NCBI GenBank assembly: GCA_019236925.1
Contig: JAFAID010000419.1
Location: forward strand, 1-54,711
DNA: 54,711 nt
Direction: 5' to 3'
Source: Mycobacterium sp.
GTDB taxonomy: Bacteria; Actinomycetota; Actinomycetes; Mycobacteriales; Mycobacteriaceae
The notes beneath the pieces were generated by a model. That model saw only the letters and a list, made by a program, of their open reading frames with translations, searched no databases and was not told the DNA's origin. Below are positions 40,175-49,520 of this stretch, piece by piece. The position numbers and the translations under genes are program-made. Position 1 is the first letter of the stretch. Each line of letters begins with the position of its first letter.

Positions 40175-40238
40175 GTCGAGAGTGCAGCTAGCGACGCGCG
40201 TACTCGAGAAACGCGTCGTTGAATACACTTTCGCGGTC
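40175..40238. repeat. Imperfect palindromic repeat B, upstream flank of the DUF559 gene (overlaps the ileS stop codon)
   Basis: GTCGAGAGTGCAGCTAGCGACGCGCGTACTCGAGAAACGCGTCGTTGAATACACTTTCGCGGTC; co-linear with repeat A (GAGAGTGCAxCTAGCGAC…TACTCGxGA…CGTCG…CACTTTCGCG). Confidence 0.85.
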
Positions 40239-43200
40239 AGATCTTAGAGATGATTACCCGCACGCCGTCACCGATTTCCACCGCATCGGCCGGCTCGCCG
40301 AACTCGAAACTGGTGGCCAGGATTTCCCCGGCGATCAGGTCGCGATGCGTTGCAGCCCAGTCGGCACGTTGCGGCGGCACCGACATCACCACGCTAATCC
40401 GGTCGGAAACGTCCAGGCCGGTCGATTTGCGCAGCTCCTGCAGTTCGCGGATGCGGTCCTTGGCCCAGCCCTCAGCCTCGAGCTCGGGCGTCACGGTGGC
40501 GTCCAGCACCACCAGCCCGGCCCCGCCCGGCAGCGGGGCGGTGTACTCGGGGTCGGCGGCCACCAGCCGGGAGCTGTACTCGTCGGGTTGCAGGACCGCT
40601 GGGCCGGCGGTCAGGGTGCCGTCGGCGTTGACGACGACCTCGCCGGCCTTGACCGCCTTGATCGCCGTCTGGACATCCTTGCCCAGCCGCGGTCCGGCGA
40701 CCCGGGCGTTCACGGTCAGCTCGAAACGCCCATAGGTGTCGATGTCGTCGGTGAGTTCGACCTGCTTGACGTTGAGCTCGTCGGCGATCAGATCGATGAA
40801 CGGTTCCAGTCGCAGCGGATTGTCCACCGCCACCGTGAGTTTCTGCAGCGGCAGCCGCACCCGCAGCTTCTTCGCTTTGCGCAGCGACGACGCCACCGAG
40901 CACACCTCACGCACCTGATCCATCGCGGCGACCAGTTCGGCATCCACCGGCAGCGTCTCGGCCTCCGGCCAGTCGCTCAGATGCACCGACCGCTCGGCGG
41001 TGACACCGCGCCAGATGATCTCGGTGCTCATTGGCAGCAGCGGTGCGGCCAGCCTTGCGGTCACTTCGAGCACGGTGTGCAATGTGTCGATCGCGTCGGG
41101 GTCTTCTTCCCAGAACCGCGAGCGGGACCGTCGCACATACCAATTCGTGAGCGCCTCGGTAAACTGCCGCAGCTGCTCGCATGCCCCGGAGATGTCGCAG
41201 ACATCCATCGCGGCGGTGAGATCGTCGCGCAGCACCGCCAGTTTGGCCAGGATGTAGCGATCGAGCACATGGGGTGAATTAGTGCGCCAGGTACCGACTT
41301 TCGGCGCGTAAAGCGCCAGGAAGCTGTAGGCATTCCAGAACGGCAGTAGCACCTGGCGCACTCCGTCGCGGATACCCTGTTCGGTGACGATCAAGTTCCC
41401 ACCGCGCAGGATCGGCGAGGCCATCAAAAACCAGCGCATGGCGTCGGAGCCGTCGCGGTCAAAAACCTCGCTGACGTCTGGATAGTTGCGCAGCGATTTG
41501 CTCATTTTCTGGCCGTCGCTGCCCAGCACGATCCCATGCGCCACACAAGTTTTGAACGCCGGGCGGTCGAACAGTGCGGTGGCCAGCACGTGCAGCGTGT
41601 AGAACCAGCCGCGGGTCTGCCCGATGTACTCGACGATAAAATCGCCCGGATAATGGGTGTCGAACCAGTCGCGGTTCTCGAACGGGTAGTGCACCTGCGC
41701 GTATGGCATGGACCCCGAATCGAACCACACATCGAAAACGTCCGGGATGCGCCGCATCGTCGACCGTCCGGTCGGGTCGTCAGGGTTGGGCCGGGTGAGC
41801 TCGTCGATATACGGCCGGTGCAAGTTGTCGGGTCGCTCGCCGAAGTCGCGTTCCAGCTCGTCGAGGCTGCCGTAGACATCGATGCGCGGATAGGCCGGGT
41901 CGTCGGAGACCCACACCGGAATAGGCGTGCCCCAATAGCGATTTCGTGAGATCGACCAGTCACGCGCACCCTGCAGCCATTTGCCGAACTGACCGTCTTT
42001 GACGTGCTCGGGGTACCAGGTGATCTGCTGGTTGAGCTCGACCATGCGGTCGCGGAAGTCGCTGACTTTGACGAACCACGACGACACCGCGCGGTAGATC
42101 AGCGGATTGCGGCACCGCCAGCAGTGCGGATACGGGTGGTCGTAGGTCTCCTGGCGGATCAGCACCGCACCGTTGGCCGCGGCCGGGCCGCTGTGATTCT
42201 TCAAGTCACGAATGATCTGCGGGTTGGCGTCGAAGACGTGCTGGCCCTGATAGTCGGCAACCGTAGCGTCGAAACGGCCCCGGGCGTCGACCGGCGTGAC
42301 CGGCACGATGCCGGCCTTGTCGGCGGTCTCCTTGTCGTCCTCGCCGTAGGCCGGCGCCATGTGCACGATTCCGGTGCCGTCTTCGGTGGTCACGAAGTCG
42401 GCGCCGAGCACCTGAAAAGCGTTCGGCGAGTCCATGAAATACGGGAACGGCGGCAGGTATCGCATCCCCAACAGATCGCTGCCGCGGTAGCTGCCCAGCA
42501 CCTCCGGTTCATCGCCCAATTCTCGTGAATAGGCAGCCAGTCGAGCCTCGGCCAGAACCACGCGGCGCTGCCCGGCCCGCACCTGCACGTAGGTGACATC
42601 GGGATTGACGGCGACCGCCTGGTTCGACGGCAGGGTCCACGGTGTCGTCGTCCATACCAGCAGGTGCGCGCCGGCCAGCTCCCCGTCGGGGACCGCGAAT
42701 CCGACGGTGATCGCGGGGTCTTGCCGACCCTGGTAGACGTCGTCATCCATCCGCAGCTCGTGGTTGGACAGCGGGGTTTCGTCACGCCAGCAGTACGGCA
42801 GCACTCGGTAGCCCTCGTAGGCTAAGCCCTTGTCCCACAACTGTTTGAACGCCCAGATCACCGATTCCATGTAGGGCAGATCAAGCGTCTTGTAGTCGTT
42901 TGCGAAGTCCACCCATCGGGCCTGACGGGTCACATAGGCCTGCCATTCGTCGGTGTAGCGCAACACCGATTCGCGGCACGCCTCGTTGAACGCGGCGATG
43001 CCCATCACGTCGATCTGGGATTTGTCGGTGATCCCGAGCTGTCGCTCCACCTCGAGCTCGGCCGGCAGCCCGTGGGTGTCCCAGCCGAATCGGCGCTCAA
43101 CCTTGTACCCGCGCATGGTGCGATACCGCGGCACGATGTCCTTGACATAGCCGGTGAGCAGATGACCGTAATGCGGTAGACCGTTCGCGAACGGCGGTCC

Positions 43201-43350
43201 GTCGTAGAACACGTACTCCGGGGCGTCGGCCCGGCGCGCGATGCTGGCCCGGAACGTGTCGTCGCTCGCCCAATGGTCGAGGACCTCGAGTTCCAGTGCC
43301 GGCAAGTCGGGTGCGCCGCCGGCCAGCTTGGGGTAGGCGTTGTCGGTCAC
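40237..43350 (-). CDS. ileS: Isoleucyl-tRNA synthetase (GTG start at 43350)
   Basis: [29 protein letters not shown] (HIGH-type), [15 protein letters not shown] (KMSKS); ~1037 aa. Confidence 0.97.
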   Translation of the reverse strand: MTDNAYPKLAGGAPDLPALELEVLDHWASDDTFRASIARRADAPEYVFYDGPPFANGLPHYGHLLTGYVKDIVPRYRTMRGYKVERRFGWDTHGLPAELEVERQLGITDKSQIDVMGIAAFNEACRESVLRYTDEWQAYVTRQARWVDFANDYKTLDLPYMESVIWAFKQLWDKGLAYEGYRVLPYCWRDETPLSNHELRMDDDVYQGRQDPAITVGFAVPDGELAGAHLLVWTTTPWTLPSNQAVAVNPDVTYVQVRAGQRRVVLAEARLAAYSRELGDEPEVLGSYRGSDLLGMRYLPPFPYFMDSPNAFQVLGADFVTTEDGTGIVHMAPAYGEDDKETADKAGIVPVTPVDARGRFDATVADYQGQHVFDANPQIIRDLKNHSGPAAANGAVLIRQETYDHPYPHCWRCRNPLIYRAVSSWFVKVSDFRDRMVELNQQITWYPEHVKDGQFGKWLQGARDWSISRNRYWGTPIPVWVSDDPAYPRIDVYGSLDELERDFGERPDNLHRPYIDELTRPNPDDPTGRSTMRRIPDVFDVWFDSGSMPYAQVHYPFENRDWFDTHYPGDFIVEYIGQTRGWFYTLHVLATALFDRPAFKTCVAHGIVLGSDGQKMSKSLRNYPDVSEVFDRDGSDAMRWFLMASPILRGGNLIVTEQGIRDGVRQVLLPFWNAYSFLALYAPKVGTWRTNSPHVLDRYILAKLAVLRDDLTAAMDVCDISGACEQLRQFTEALTNWYVRRSRSRFWEEDPDAIDTLHTVLEVTARLAAPLLPMSTEIIWRGVTAERSVHLSDWPEAETLPVDAELVAAMDQVREVCSVASSLRKAKKLRVRLPLQKLTVAVDNPLRLEPFIDLIADELNVKQVELTDDIDTYGRFELTVNARVAGPRLGKDVQTAIKAVKAGEVVVNADGTLTAGPAVLQPDEYSSRLVAADPEYTAPLPGGAGLVVLDATVTPELEAEGWAKDRIRELQELRKSTGLDVSDRISVVMSVPPQRADWAATHRDLIAGEILATSFEFGEPADAVEIGDGVRVIISKI

Positions 43351-43399
43351 TGCGTGCGTCGTCTCCCTGTTGCCACAGTGCCGTGTAGGCACCATGGGC

Positions 43400-43610
43400 C
43401 ATTGTTAGGCCCGGGGACGACGGTGCGCCGGTGCGCAAACGCCGCGGTACCACCCCGCTTGCCACGCCGAGGCGTGGCCGCTCGTTGGAAGGCTGTGACG
43501 GGCCCTACCCGTTCGGGTCTACTGGGCTGGCTCTAAGCGAGAAGCCTGCTGTTCTTCCGAAGGCTCCCCGGTGATCGCCGGATCGACGCCGCTGCAGCTG
43601 ATTCTACGGG
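43400..43610 (-). promoter_or_regulatory. T-box leader of ileS (actinobacterial translational type)
   Basis: Minus strand has GCGGGGTGGTACCGCGG (T-box UGGnACCGCG; 43442-43456) preceded by hairpin GCCACGCCTCGGCGTGGC and, further 5', GATCCGGCGATCACCGGGGAGCCTTCGGAAGAACAGC, with an AUC triplet as candidate Ile specifier. Confidence 0.92.
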
Positions 43611-43626
43611 CCGCTGCAAATCAACA

Positions 43627-44001
43627 TCAGGTCAGCGCGGCCTTGGCGTCGGCGAGATTGTCCGCGCCAAGCACCAAACGGGTGTTGGTGGCGAGATAGG
43701 CGGTTTCCAAGTTGATTTTTGCGGCGCCGAGTTTGTGAACGACTTCGCCGAGCGCGCCGGGACGATCCTTGATGTCAAGGACGATAACCTCTTGCTCCTC
43801 GGCGATTTTGATGCCGGCGCCCTGCAGGGCTTCAAAGGCTGAGGTGGCATCGTGCACCAGGATGTGCACCTCGGCCCGCCCTCCCCCGCTGGTCAGGGCG
43901 CACAGACCGGCGATGTTGACGCCTGCCTTGCCCAGCACGTCGCCGATCAGGGCCAGCTCGCCGGGCTCGTCGTCGAGATAAAGCGTTAGATCGGTCGCCA
44001 T
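43627..44001 (-). CDS. Tandem ACT-domain protein
   Basis: DEPGELALIGDVLGKAGVNIAGLCAL and DRPGALGEVVHKLGAAKINLETAYLATNTRLVLG. Confidence 0.88.
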   Translation of the reverse strand: MATDLTLYLDDEPGELALIGDVLGKAGVNIAGLCALTSGGGRAEVHILVHDATSAFEALQGAGIKIAEEQEVIVLDIKDRPGALGEVVHKLGAAKINLETAYLATNTRLVLGADNLADAKAALT

Positions 44002-44137
44002 GACGCGCTCCCTTCGCACCAGATCTGGCGGATCGTAAGTCAACGCTACCGCCGGTTGGCTGCCGAAGATCCACGAAACTCGACAGCGGTTTTCCTACAC
44101 TGCGGCTGTCGCGTTCGACGCGGCCTTCGCTCGCGAC

Positions 44138-44869
44138 GTGGTGCTGCCGCTGGCGGACGCGGCTTACACGGTGATGGGTGGCGGCACGGCTACCCTCCCG
44201 TCCGGTTACACCCAGACCAGTTTGATCCGGGCCGACACCGCTGTGCTCGCCGCGATGACGAGCCCCCACCCCGCGGTGACTGCGATGACCAAAGACACCA
44301 ACATTTTCGGGCTGATGGGTCGTAACCCGACCACTCGCATCGCTTTTGTGTCATTTCGCGGCACTTCAGATGTCGAGGATTGGCTAGCGGACCTCGACGC
44401 CGTCCCCGACGACTACCTCCCGGTCGCCGGATTCGGGCAGGTGCACGCCGGCTTTCAGGACGTCTACGAACTCGTCCGGAACGGCATCGCCGCGAACCTA
44501 GCCGCCGCGACCGCCGGCTGCGATCAGATCCTGATCACCGGGCACAGCCTCGGTGCGGCGCTGGCCGTACTTGCGGCGCCGGACGTCTTCCGGAAAATGC
44601 CGCCGAACAAGATCGAACCCCGGCTGATCACGTTTGCCGGCCCGCGAGTCGGTTTGACCGACTTCGCCGACACCTTCAACGCCGCCATCGAAAGCTGTTT
44701 TCGGGTAGTGAACTTTCTCGACGTTGTGCCGTACGTGCCCCCGGCGCCCTACGTGCACGTAGGCGCCCAAATCGCCGTGGACAGCGGCGGGCCGGTCCAG
44801 ATCGCGTGGCGGCACAGCCTCACCGCCTATCAAATCGGATTGTCGGCGCTTATCGCGGCCCAGCAATGA
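44138..44869 (+). CDS. Class 3 lipase family protein (coding similarity may extend upstream to ~44060)
   Basis: IAFVSFRGTSDVEDWLADLD, QILITGHSLGAALAVLAA (GHSLG), RVVNFLDVVPYVPP. Confidence 0.88.
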   Translation: MVLPLADAAYTVMGGGTATLPSGYTQTSLIRADTAVLAAMTSPHPAVTAMTKDTNIFGLMGRNPTTRIAFVSFRGTSDVEDWLADLDAVPDDYLPVAGFGQVHAGFQDVYELVRNGIAANLAAATAGCDQILITGHSLGAALAVLAAPDVFRKMPPNKIEPRLITFAGPRVGLTDFADTFNAAIESCFRVVNFLDVVPYVPPAPYVHVGAQIAVDSGGPVQIAWRHSLTAYQIGLSALIAAQQ

Positions 44870-44925
44870 CGACGCTCCCGGCGCCGAGGGCCAGAACACC
44901 TCAAGCGCCGGGAGCGACCATCTTG

Positions 44926-45171
44926 TTAGGCGCCAACCTCCAACACGCCGGCGCGCCACAGCGCGGCGTAGAGCTGACGCAATGGAACGCAGAGCAACCG
45001 CGCGGCTCCCACGACCAACGGGTCGCCGCCGATCAGCTGGTCCAGCTGGTCTTGGGGCCGCTTGGAGGTCCGCTTCGGCGCCGGCACCGACATCGGCGTT
45101 GGGGCAGGTACTGCCCTAAGCCGGCGTGCGGGCGTCGCAGTCACCACTTCGTCGTACAGTACAGCGGTCAT
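44926..45171 (-). CDS. Small Rv1535-like protein downstream of an M-box leader
   Basis: 81 aa; DQLDQLIGGDPLVVGAARLLCVPLRQLYAALWRAGVLEVGA; located between ileS and a TetR gene, as Rv1535 is. Confidence 0.72.
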   Translation of the reverse strand: MTAVLYDEVVTATPARRLRAVPAPTPMSVPAPKRTSKRPQDQLDQLIGGDPLVVGAARLLCVPLRQLYAALWRAGVLEVGA

Positions 45172-45449
45172 GATCGCCTCCTAAACGGAAAGTCAAACGG
45201 GCATAACGGGATTCGATGTCCGTCCGAATCGGCGTCCGATGAGGCGACGTGCTGTCTGGGCCATAGAAGGCTCAGCTGCGAGCGACGCGCCGGAGGCCGG
45301 ATCGGGACGACACAGAGCCCGGATATCGATCCGGACTGGAATCGGAACTCATTCGTCCCTCACCTCCTCGCGGTCGCGCCACGTGCGGATTAACGCACAA
45401 TTCACACGCAAGCAGGAGCACAGGAAACCCGATGATTTCGGGAAGCCGC

Positions 45450-45615
45450 ACCCCACTCGTCAGAGCTTCGGCACTACACGCCGTATCCGGAAAACTCCGG
45501 AAGCCACTTGGGCTCAACCCTTAAGCCGGGAGGAGCTGTCCTGACCCTGGGCGTCTCTCGACGTTCGGGGTCAGTGGCCTGTATCCGTGCAGACGCCTCG
45601 CCTAACGAGGTGCTT
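45450..45615 (-). promoter_or_regulatory. M-box (ykoK-type, Mg2+-sensing) riboswitch
   Basis: Minus strand: TCGTTAGGCGAGGCGTCTGCACGGATACAGGCCACTGACCCC…CCCAGGGTCAGGACAGCTCC…GTAGTGCCGAAGCTCTGACGAGTGGGG, matching the conserved GUUAGGUGAGGCU…AGUGCNGAAGCUCU framework. Confidence 0.88.
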
Positions 45616-45736
45616 ACTCCGTCGATGATGCACGAACATTCCGCCCGGGTCAATTCGCCACGCGTAAAAACTTCGTAAGCGCCTGACCAGCCGTTATGGG
45701 TTCGTGACCGTTCCATCGCTGATGGCGAACCGCAGG

Positions 45737-46375
45737 TCACCTCTCGGACGGACGCAACCCTTTCATGACCAGCGAGACGACCAGATCGGCGGCTTCGGCG
45801 GCGGTGACGCCGTCATCGGTGTTGAGCCGCCGGTGCGCCATGTGACCGATCAGCGCCGTCAGCATGTAGGCCACCAACCGCGGCGGCGCGGCCAGTACGT
45901 CACCGCGCTGCTGGGCAACGGCGATGAGCGTTTCGACGTCGTCGATGAACCGCTCGTAGATGCCGCCCAGTTGCCGGTCGAATCGGTTGTCCAGCGCATA
46001 GGCGTCGCGGAACAGCAGCTTGGCGGTGGCCGGGTTGCCCTCAAAGAACTCGAACGTAGCCCGCAGTGAGGCGCGAAAAGGGGCCTCGGCGTAACCGAAA
46101 TGCGTGCCGCTCTTGGCCAGCGCGACCGCAACGTGGGTGCGCAGGGAATACTCCTCGACGGCTATCAACTTGCGGAATAAGTCGTCCTTGGAGTCGAAAT
46201 ACCAGTACACCGATCCGTAAGCCAGCCCCGCCTCTTTGGCGATGTCGGCGATCGTGGTGGCGTGAAAACCTTTGTGGGCAAAGACTTCCTTGGCCGCGGC
46301 GATGATTTCGTCACGCCGCTGCAACTTCTCCGGGTTGCTGGTCGCCGGGCGCCTGCGGGTGCGTGCGTCTGTCAC
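45737..46375 (-). CDS. TetR-family transcriptional regulator
   Basis: RRDEIIAAAKEVFAHKGFHATTIADIAKEAGLAYGSVYWYFDSKDDLFRKLIAVEE; GTG start overlaps the upstream stop by 4 bp. Confidence 0.95.
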   Translation of the reverse strand: MTDARTRRRPATSNPEKLQRRDEIIAAAKEVFAHKGFHATTIADIAKEAGLAYGSVYWYFDSKDDLFRKLIAVEEYSLRTHVAVALAKSGTHFGYAEAPFRASLRATFEFFEGNPATAKLLFRDAYALDNRFDRQLGGIYERFIDDVETLIAVAQQRGDVLAAPPRLVAYMLTALIGHMAHRRLNTDDGVTAAEAADLVVSLVMKGLRPSER

Positions 46376-47496
46376 GACTCGACCAACTCGTCGAGACGTC
46401 CGACGGCATCGATGAACTCCGAGACCATGTCCAGCACCACTGATCCCGCGGGCTGCACTCTGTTCAGCGAACCGACGACCTGGCCGACGAAGTAGGTCGC
46501 CAGCTCGCGAGCCTTGGAGTCGGGGTGGCCCGCGGCCCTGTTGATGCGCAGCTGCGGGTCGCCGATCAGCGCACTCTGCAGCGGCATGCCGAGCGGGTCG
46601 GGACTGCCCGGCCTCTCCCACTCGTCGGTCCAGGCGGTGCGCAGCATGCGGGCGGGCTTGCCGGTCAACGATCGCGATCGCACGGTGTCCGACGAGGTGG
46701 CGGTCAAGAACTTGTCCTTCACGACGGGCAGCGTCTCGGCTTCCTCGGTGGTCAGCCACACCGACCAGCACCAGACGCCTTCGGCGCCCAAGGCCAATGC
46801 CGCAGCGATCTGACGGCCGCGGGCGATCCCGCCCGCGGCCAGCACCGGCACCGGCGCCACCGCATCGACCACCTCGGGGACCAGCACCATCGTCGTCACC
46901 TCGCCGGTGTGGCCGCCGGCCTCGGTGCCCTGAGCGACGATCAGGTCGACACCAGCCTCGGCGTGCCGTCGCGCGTGCTGTGTGGTCCCGGCCAATGAGG
47001 CCACCACCACGTCGTTGTCATGGGCCCGTTGGACCAGGTCTGCCGGCGGCGGGCCGAGAGCGCTGGCGATCAGCCGGATGCGGTGGGCGAAGGCGACGTC
47101 AAGCAGCGGTTCGTAGCCCTTTGGCGAGATGTTGAGCTCGCCGAGCGGCGGAAGCTCCTCGTCGGCGGCGACTGGGATGCCATAGCGGAGCAGCAGGTCG
47201 TCGACGAATGCCCGGTGCTCCTCGGGCAGCAGCTCACGCGCCTGCCGGGTGTCGATCCCGCCCTGCTCGACGCCGACGTACTTGTGCGGCAGCAGCAGGT
47301 CGACGCCGTATGGCTTGCCGCCGGTCTGCTCCTCGATCCAGGTCAGCTCGGTATCCAGCCGCTCCGGGCTGTGAGCGACAGCGCCGAGAACGCCGAACCC
47401 GCCCGCATTGGACACGGCGGCGACCACGTCCCGGCAGTGACTGAACGCACAGATCGGGAACTCCACCGCGAGCATTTCGGCGACCCTGGTCCGCAT
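46372..47496 (-). CDS. Nitronate monooxygenase / 2-nitropropane dioxygenase family (Rv1533-like)
   Basis: FPICAFSHCRDVVAAVSNAGGFGVLGAVAHSPERL, GVDLIVAQGTEAGGHTGEVTTMVLVPEVVD, PVLAAGGIARGRQIAAALALGAEGVW. Confidence 0.93.
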   Translation of the reverse strand: MRTRVAEMLAVEFPICAFSHCRDVVAAVSNAGGFGVLGAVAHSPERLDTELTWIEEQTGGKPYGVDLLLPHKYVGVEQGGIDTRQARELLPEEHRAFVDDLLLRYGIPVAADEELPPLGELNISPKGYEPLLDVAFAHRIRLIASALGPPPADLVQRAHDNDVVVASLAGTTQHARRHAEAGVDLIVAQGTEAGGHTGEVTTMVLVPEVVDAVAPVPVLAAGGIARGRQIAAALALGAEGVWCWSVWLTTEEAETLPVVKDKFLTATSSDTVRSRSLTGKPARMLRTAWTDEWERPGSPDPLGMPLQSALIGDPQLRINRAAGHPDSKARELATYFVGQVVGSLNRVQPAGSVVLDMVSEFIDAVGRLDELVES

Positions 47497-47517
47497 TCGC
47501 GGAAGGCTATGAGTTAG

Positions 47518-47535
47518 TGATTGACGCGTCAATCA
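47518..47535. promoter_or_regulatory. Perfect 18-bp palindrome, putative TetR operator
   Basis: TGATTGACGCGTCAATCA, self-complementary over all 18 bp, 21 bp upstream of the ATG at 47496 of the operon that contains the TetR gene. Confidence 0.7.
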
Positions 47536-47606
47536 TGTTCGGAGACATCGTCCAACTTCCCGGACGGTGATGTCTGTCGCCGACATTAAGCCGACACTTG
47601 GCGCAC

Positions 47607-48182
47607 CTAGGGCGGTTGGCCGTCCGGCGGCCAGCTCGTCAACCCGTCTTCCAACGGAACCTGCAGGCTGTGCAGGATCGATGCGACCATGCGCCACGCA
47701 CCGATCGCGGTGACAAGCTCGACCAGCACGGCCGGATCGGCGCCCAATTCGCGCTGGCATGCCGCCCAGCTTTCAGCGCTCACTTCGCCGTCGCGCACCA
47801 CGTCGTCGGTCGCCGCCAACACTGCCCGCTCCGCGGGCCCGAATCCCTGGTAGGCCTGCCAATCGCGCACGCCGAGCAAGTCTTCGGCGCTGACCCCGAG
47901 ACCCTGCGCGACCCGCCAATGCTGAGTCCATTCGTAATCGCTGGCGGTGAGCCAGCCGATCCGCATGATGATCAGTTCGCGCAGCCGCGGGTCCAGCATT
48001 CCGCGCCAGAGCATGGTGGCCAGCAGGTCGTTGAGGGCGCACGCCAGCTTGGGATGGTTCAACAGCACCTGGAAGATGGCGAGCTCAGCCATGTAATCGG
48101 GCACGCCGGCTTCGTCGGCGGCGGCCTTGGCCTCGTTGACAGGCAAACGGGGAACGCGGGGGTCTCTGGTCGGCGGGATCAT
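47607..48182 (-). CDS. Carboxymuconolactone decarboxylase / AhpD-like family protein
   Basis: LLATMLWRGMLDPRLRELIIMRIGWLTASDYEWTQHWRVAQGLGVSAEDL. Confidence 0.9.
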   Translation of the reverse strand: MIPPTRDPRVPRLPVNEAKAAADEAGVPDYMAELAIFQVLLNHPKLACALNDLLATMLWRGMLDPRLRELIIMRIGWLTASDYEWTQHWRVAQGLGVSAEDLLGVRDWQAYQGFGPAERAVLAATDDVVRDGEVSAESWAACQRELGADPAVLVELVTAIGAWRMVASILHSLQVPLEDGLTSWPPDGQPP

Positions 48183-48210
48183 GGGCCGTTAGGTTAACCG
48201 GGTAAAACCG

Positions 48211-49476
48211 TTAGCCGGCAACGGCTCCCGGCTCGGGGAAGGGTGAGCCGAAGTCCGCAACCTTTTCGAATCCGTGCTTCCGCGCCTCCGCGGCGCCTCG
48301 ACGCATCATCGCATGCACGGCGACGAACCCGCTGTGATCGAGTAGCACGAACGGCGACAGCAGCCGATTGTGGACGAATGCGAAAGCCAGCCCGCTGGCC
48401 GGATCCGCCCAACCGAGCGAACCACCGAGCCCGGCATGGCCAAATCCGGGCATCAGGCCCGGAACAAAGACGCTGTGATAGCCGAGATGGAATGACAAGG
48501 GCACCGCGAGGTTACGATCCAGTCGCAGGCTCTTTCGTCCGGTCAGACCCGCCACCAGCTCGCGGGACAGGAACCGGATGCCGTCAATTTCGCCACCATT
48601 GGCGATAGCACCGTACATGCGGGCCAGCCCCCGCGCGGTCACCACTCCGTTGGCCGCGGGGATTTCGGCGTCCAGCAACGGAATATCTCCTTGGACAACC
48701 GCTTTCATGCCCGGGAAGTACATCGCGCCAAATCCGGCCGACGCCTGGAGTTCGGCAATCTTAGGCGCCACCCAGTTGAACACCGGGTTTTGAATTGCGC
48801 TCTGCGGCATGATGATCTGCGCCGGCCGCGTCGGCGCCTCGACCGGCGGCCGGCCCAGATGCAAGCCGTCGGTGTCCAGCGGCTCCGCGAGCTCCAGGCG
48901 GATCAGCTCGCGCATGCCCGTGCCAGTCACCGCCCGAGCCAGCCCGGACAGGAGCCAACCGTAGGTGAGCGCGTGATAGGCAGGTCTGCCGAACGAGTAT
49001 CCCGGCGGCGCGGCCGCTAGCCGCTGTTCCATCAATTCGTGATCCAACAAGTCTTCCTTGCTGGCGCCGCGCAGCGCAGATAATCCGGCCCGGTGCCGCA
49101 TCACCTGGCGCACGGTGATGTCTTGTTTGCCATTGGCGCCGAACTCCGGCCAGTACTCCGCAACCGGTGCGTCATAGTCGATTAACCCGCGGTCAACCAG
49201 CCGGTGAATAACGGTCGAGGCCATGCCCTTAGTCGCCGAGAACACCATGGCGCCGGTGTCAGCCGACCACCACTCCCGTCCGCGCCGGTCCGACCATCCG
49301 GTCCACACGTCGACGACGGGTTCCCCGTCGAGAAAGACCGCGAGCGCCCCGCCACCGAATCGGCGCCCCGGGAACATAGCGGCGAAGCTGCGCACCGCGC
49401 AGACAAAGTGTGGATCGGCTGCGCCCTGAACACCGCGCGGCAGCGCAGACCGGCGATTGCCCACCACTTCGAGGGT
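48211..49476 (-). CDS. lipL: Beta-lactamase-fold esterase/lipase (LipL-like)
   Basis: MVFSATKGMASTVIHRLVDRGLIDYDAPVAEYWPEF (SxxK), Y-x-N-like YGWLLSG, FGHAGLGGSLGWADPASGLAFAFVHN. Confidence 0.88.
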   Translation of the reverse strand, partial: TLEVVGNRRSALPRGVQGAADPHFVCAVRSFAAMFPGRRFGGGALAVFLDGEPVVDVWTGWSDRRGREWWSADTGAMVFSATKGMASTVIHRLVDRGLIDYDAPVAEYWPEFGANGKQDITVRQVMRHRAGLSALRGASKEDLLDHELMEQRLAAAPPGYSFGRPAYHALTYGWLLSGLARAVTGTGMRELIRLELAEPLDTDGLHLGRPPVEAPTRPAQIIMPQSAIQNPVFNWVAPKIAELQASAGFGAMYFPGMKAVVQGDIPLLDAEIPAANGVVTARGLARMYGAIANGGEIDGIRFLSRELVAGLTGRKSLRLDRNLAVPLSFHLGYHSVFVPGLMPGFGHAGLGGSLGWADPASGLAFAFVHNRLLSPFVLLDHSGFVAVHAMMRRGAAEARKHGFEKVADFGSPFPEPGAVAG

Positions 49477-49520
49477 CATACCGTTGAACTTACCGTTCGC
49501 ATCCGCAAACAACCGGGAAG

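Noticed and set aside
40219-41277. 352-aa plus-strand ORF opposite ileS
   Set aside because: Antisense shadow of ileS.
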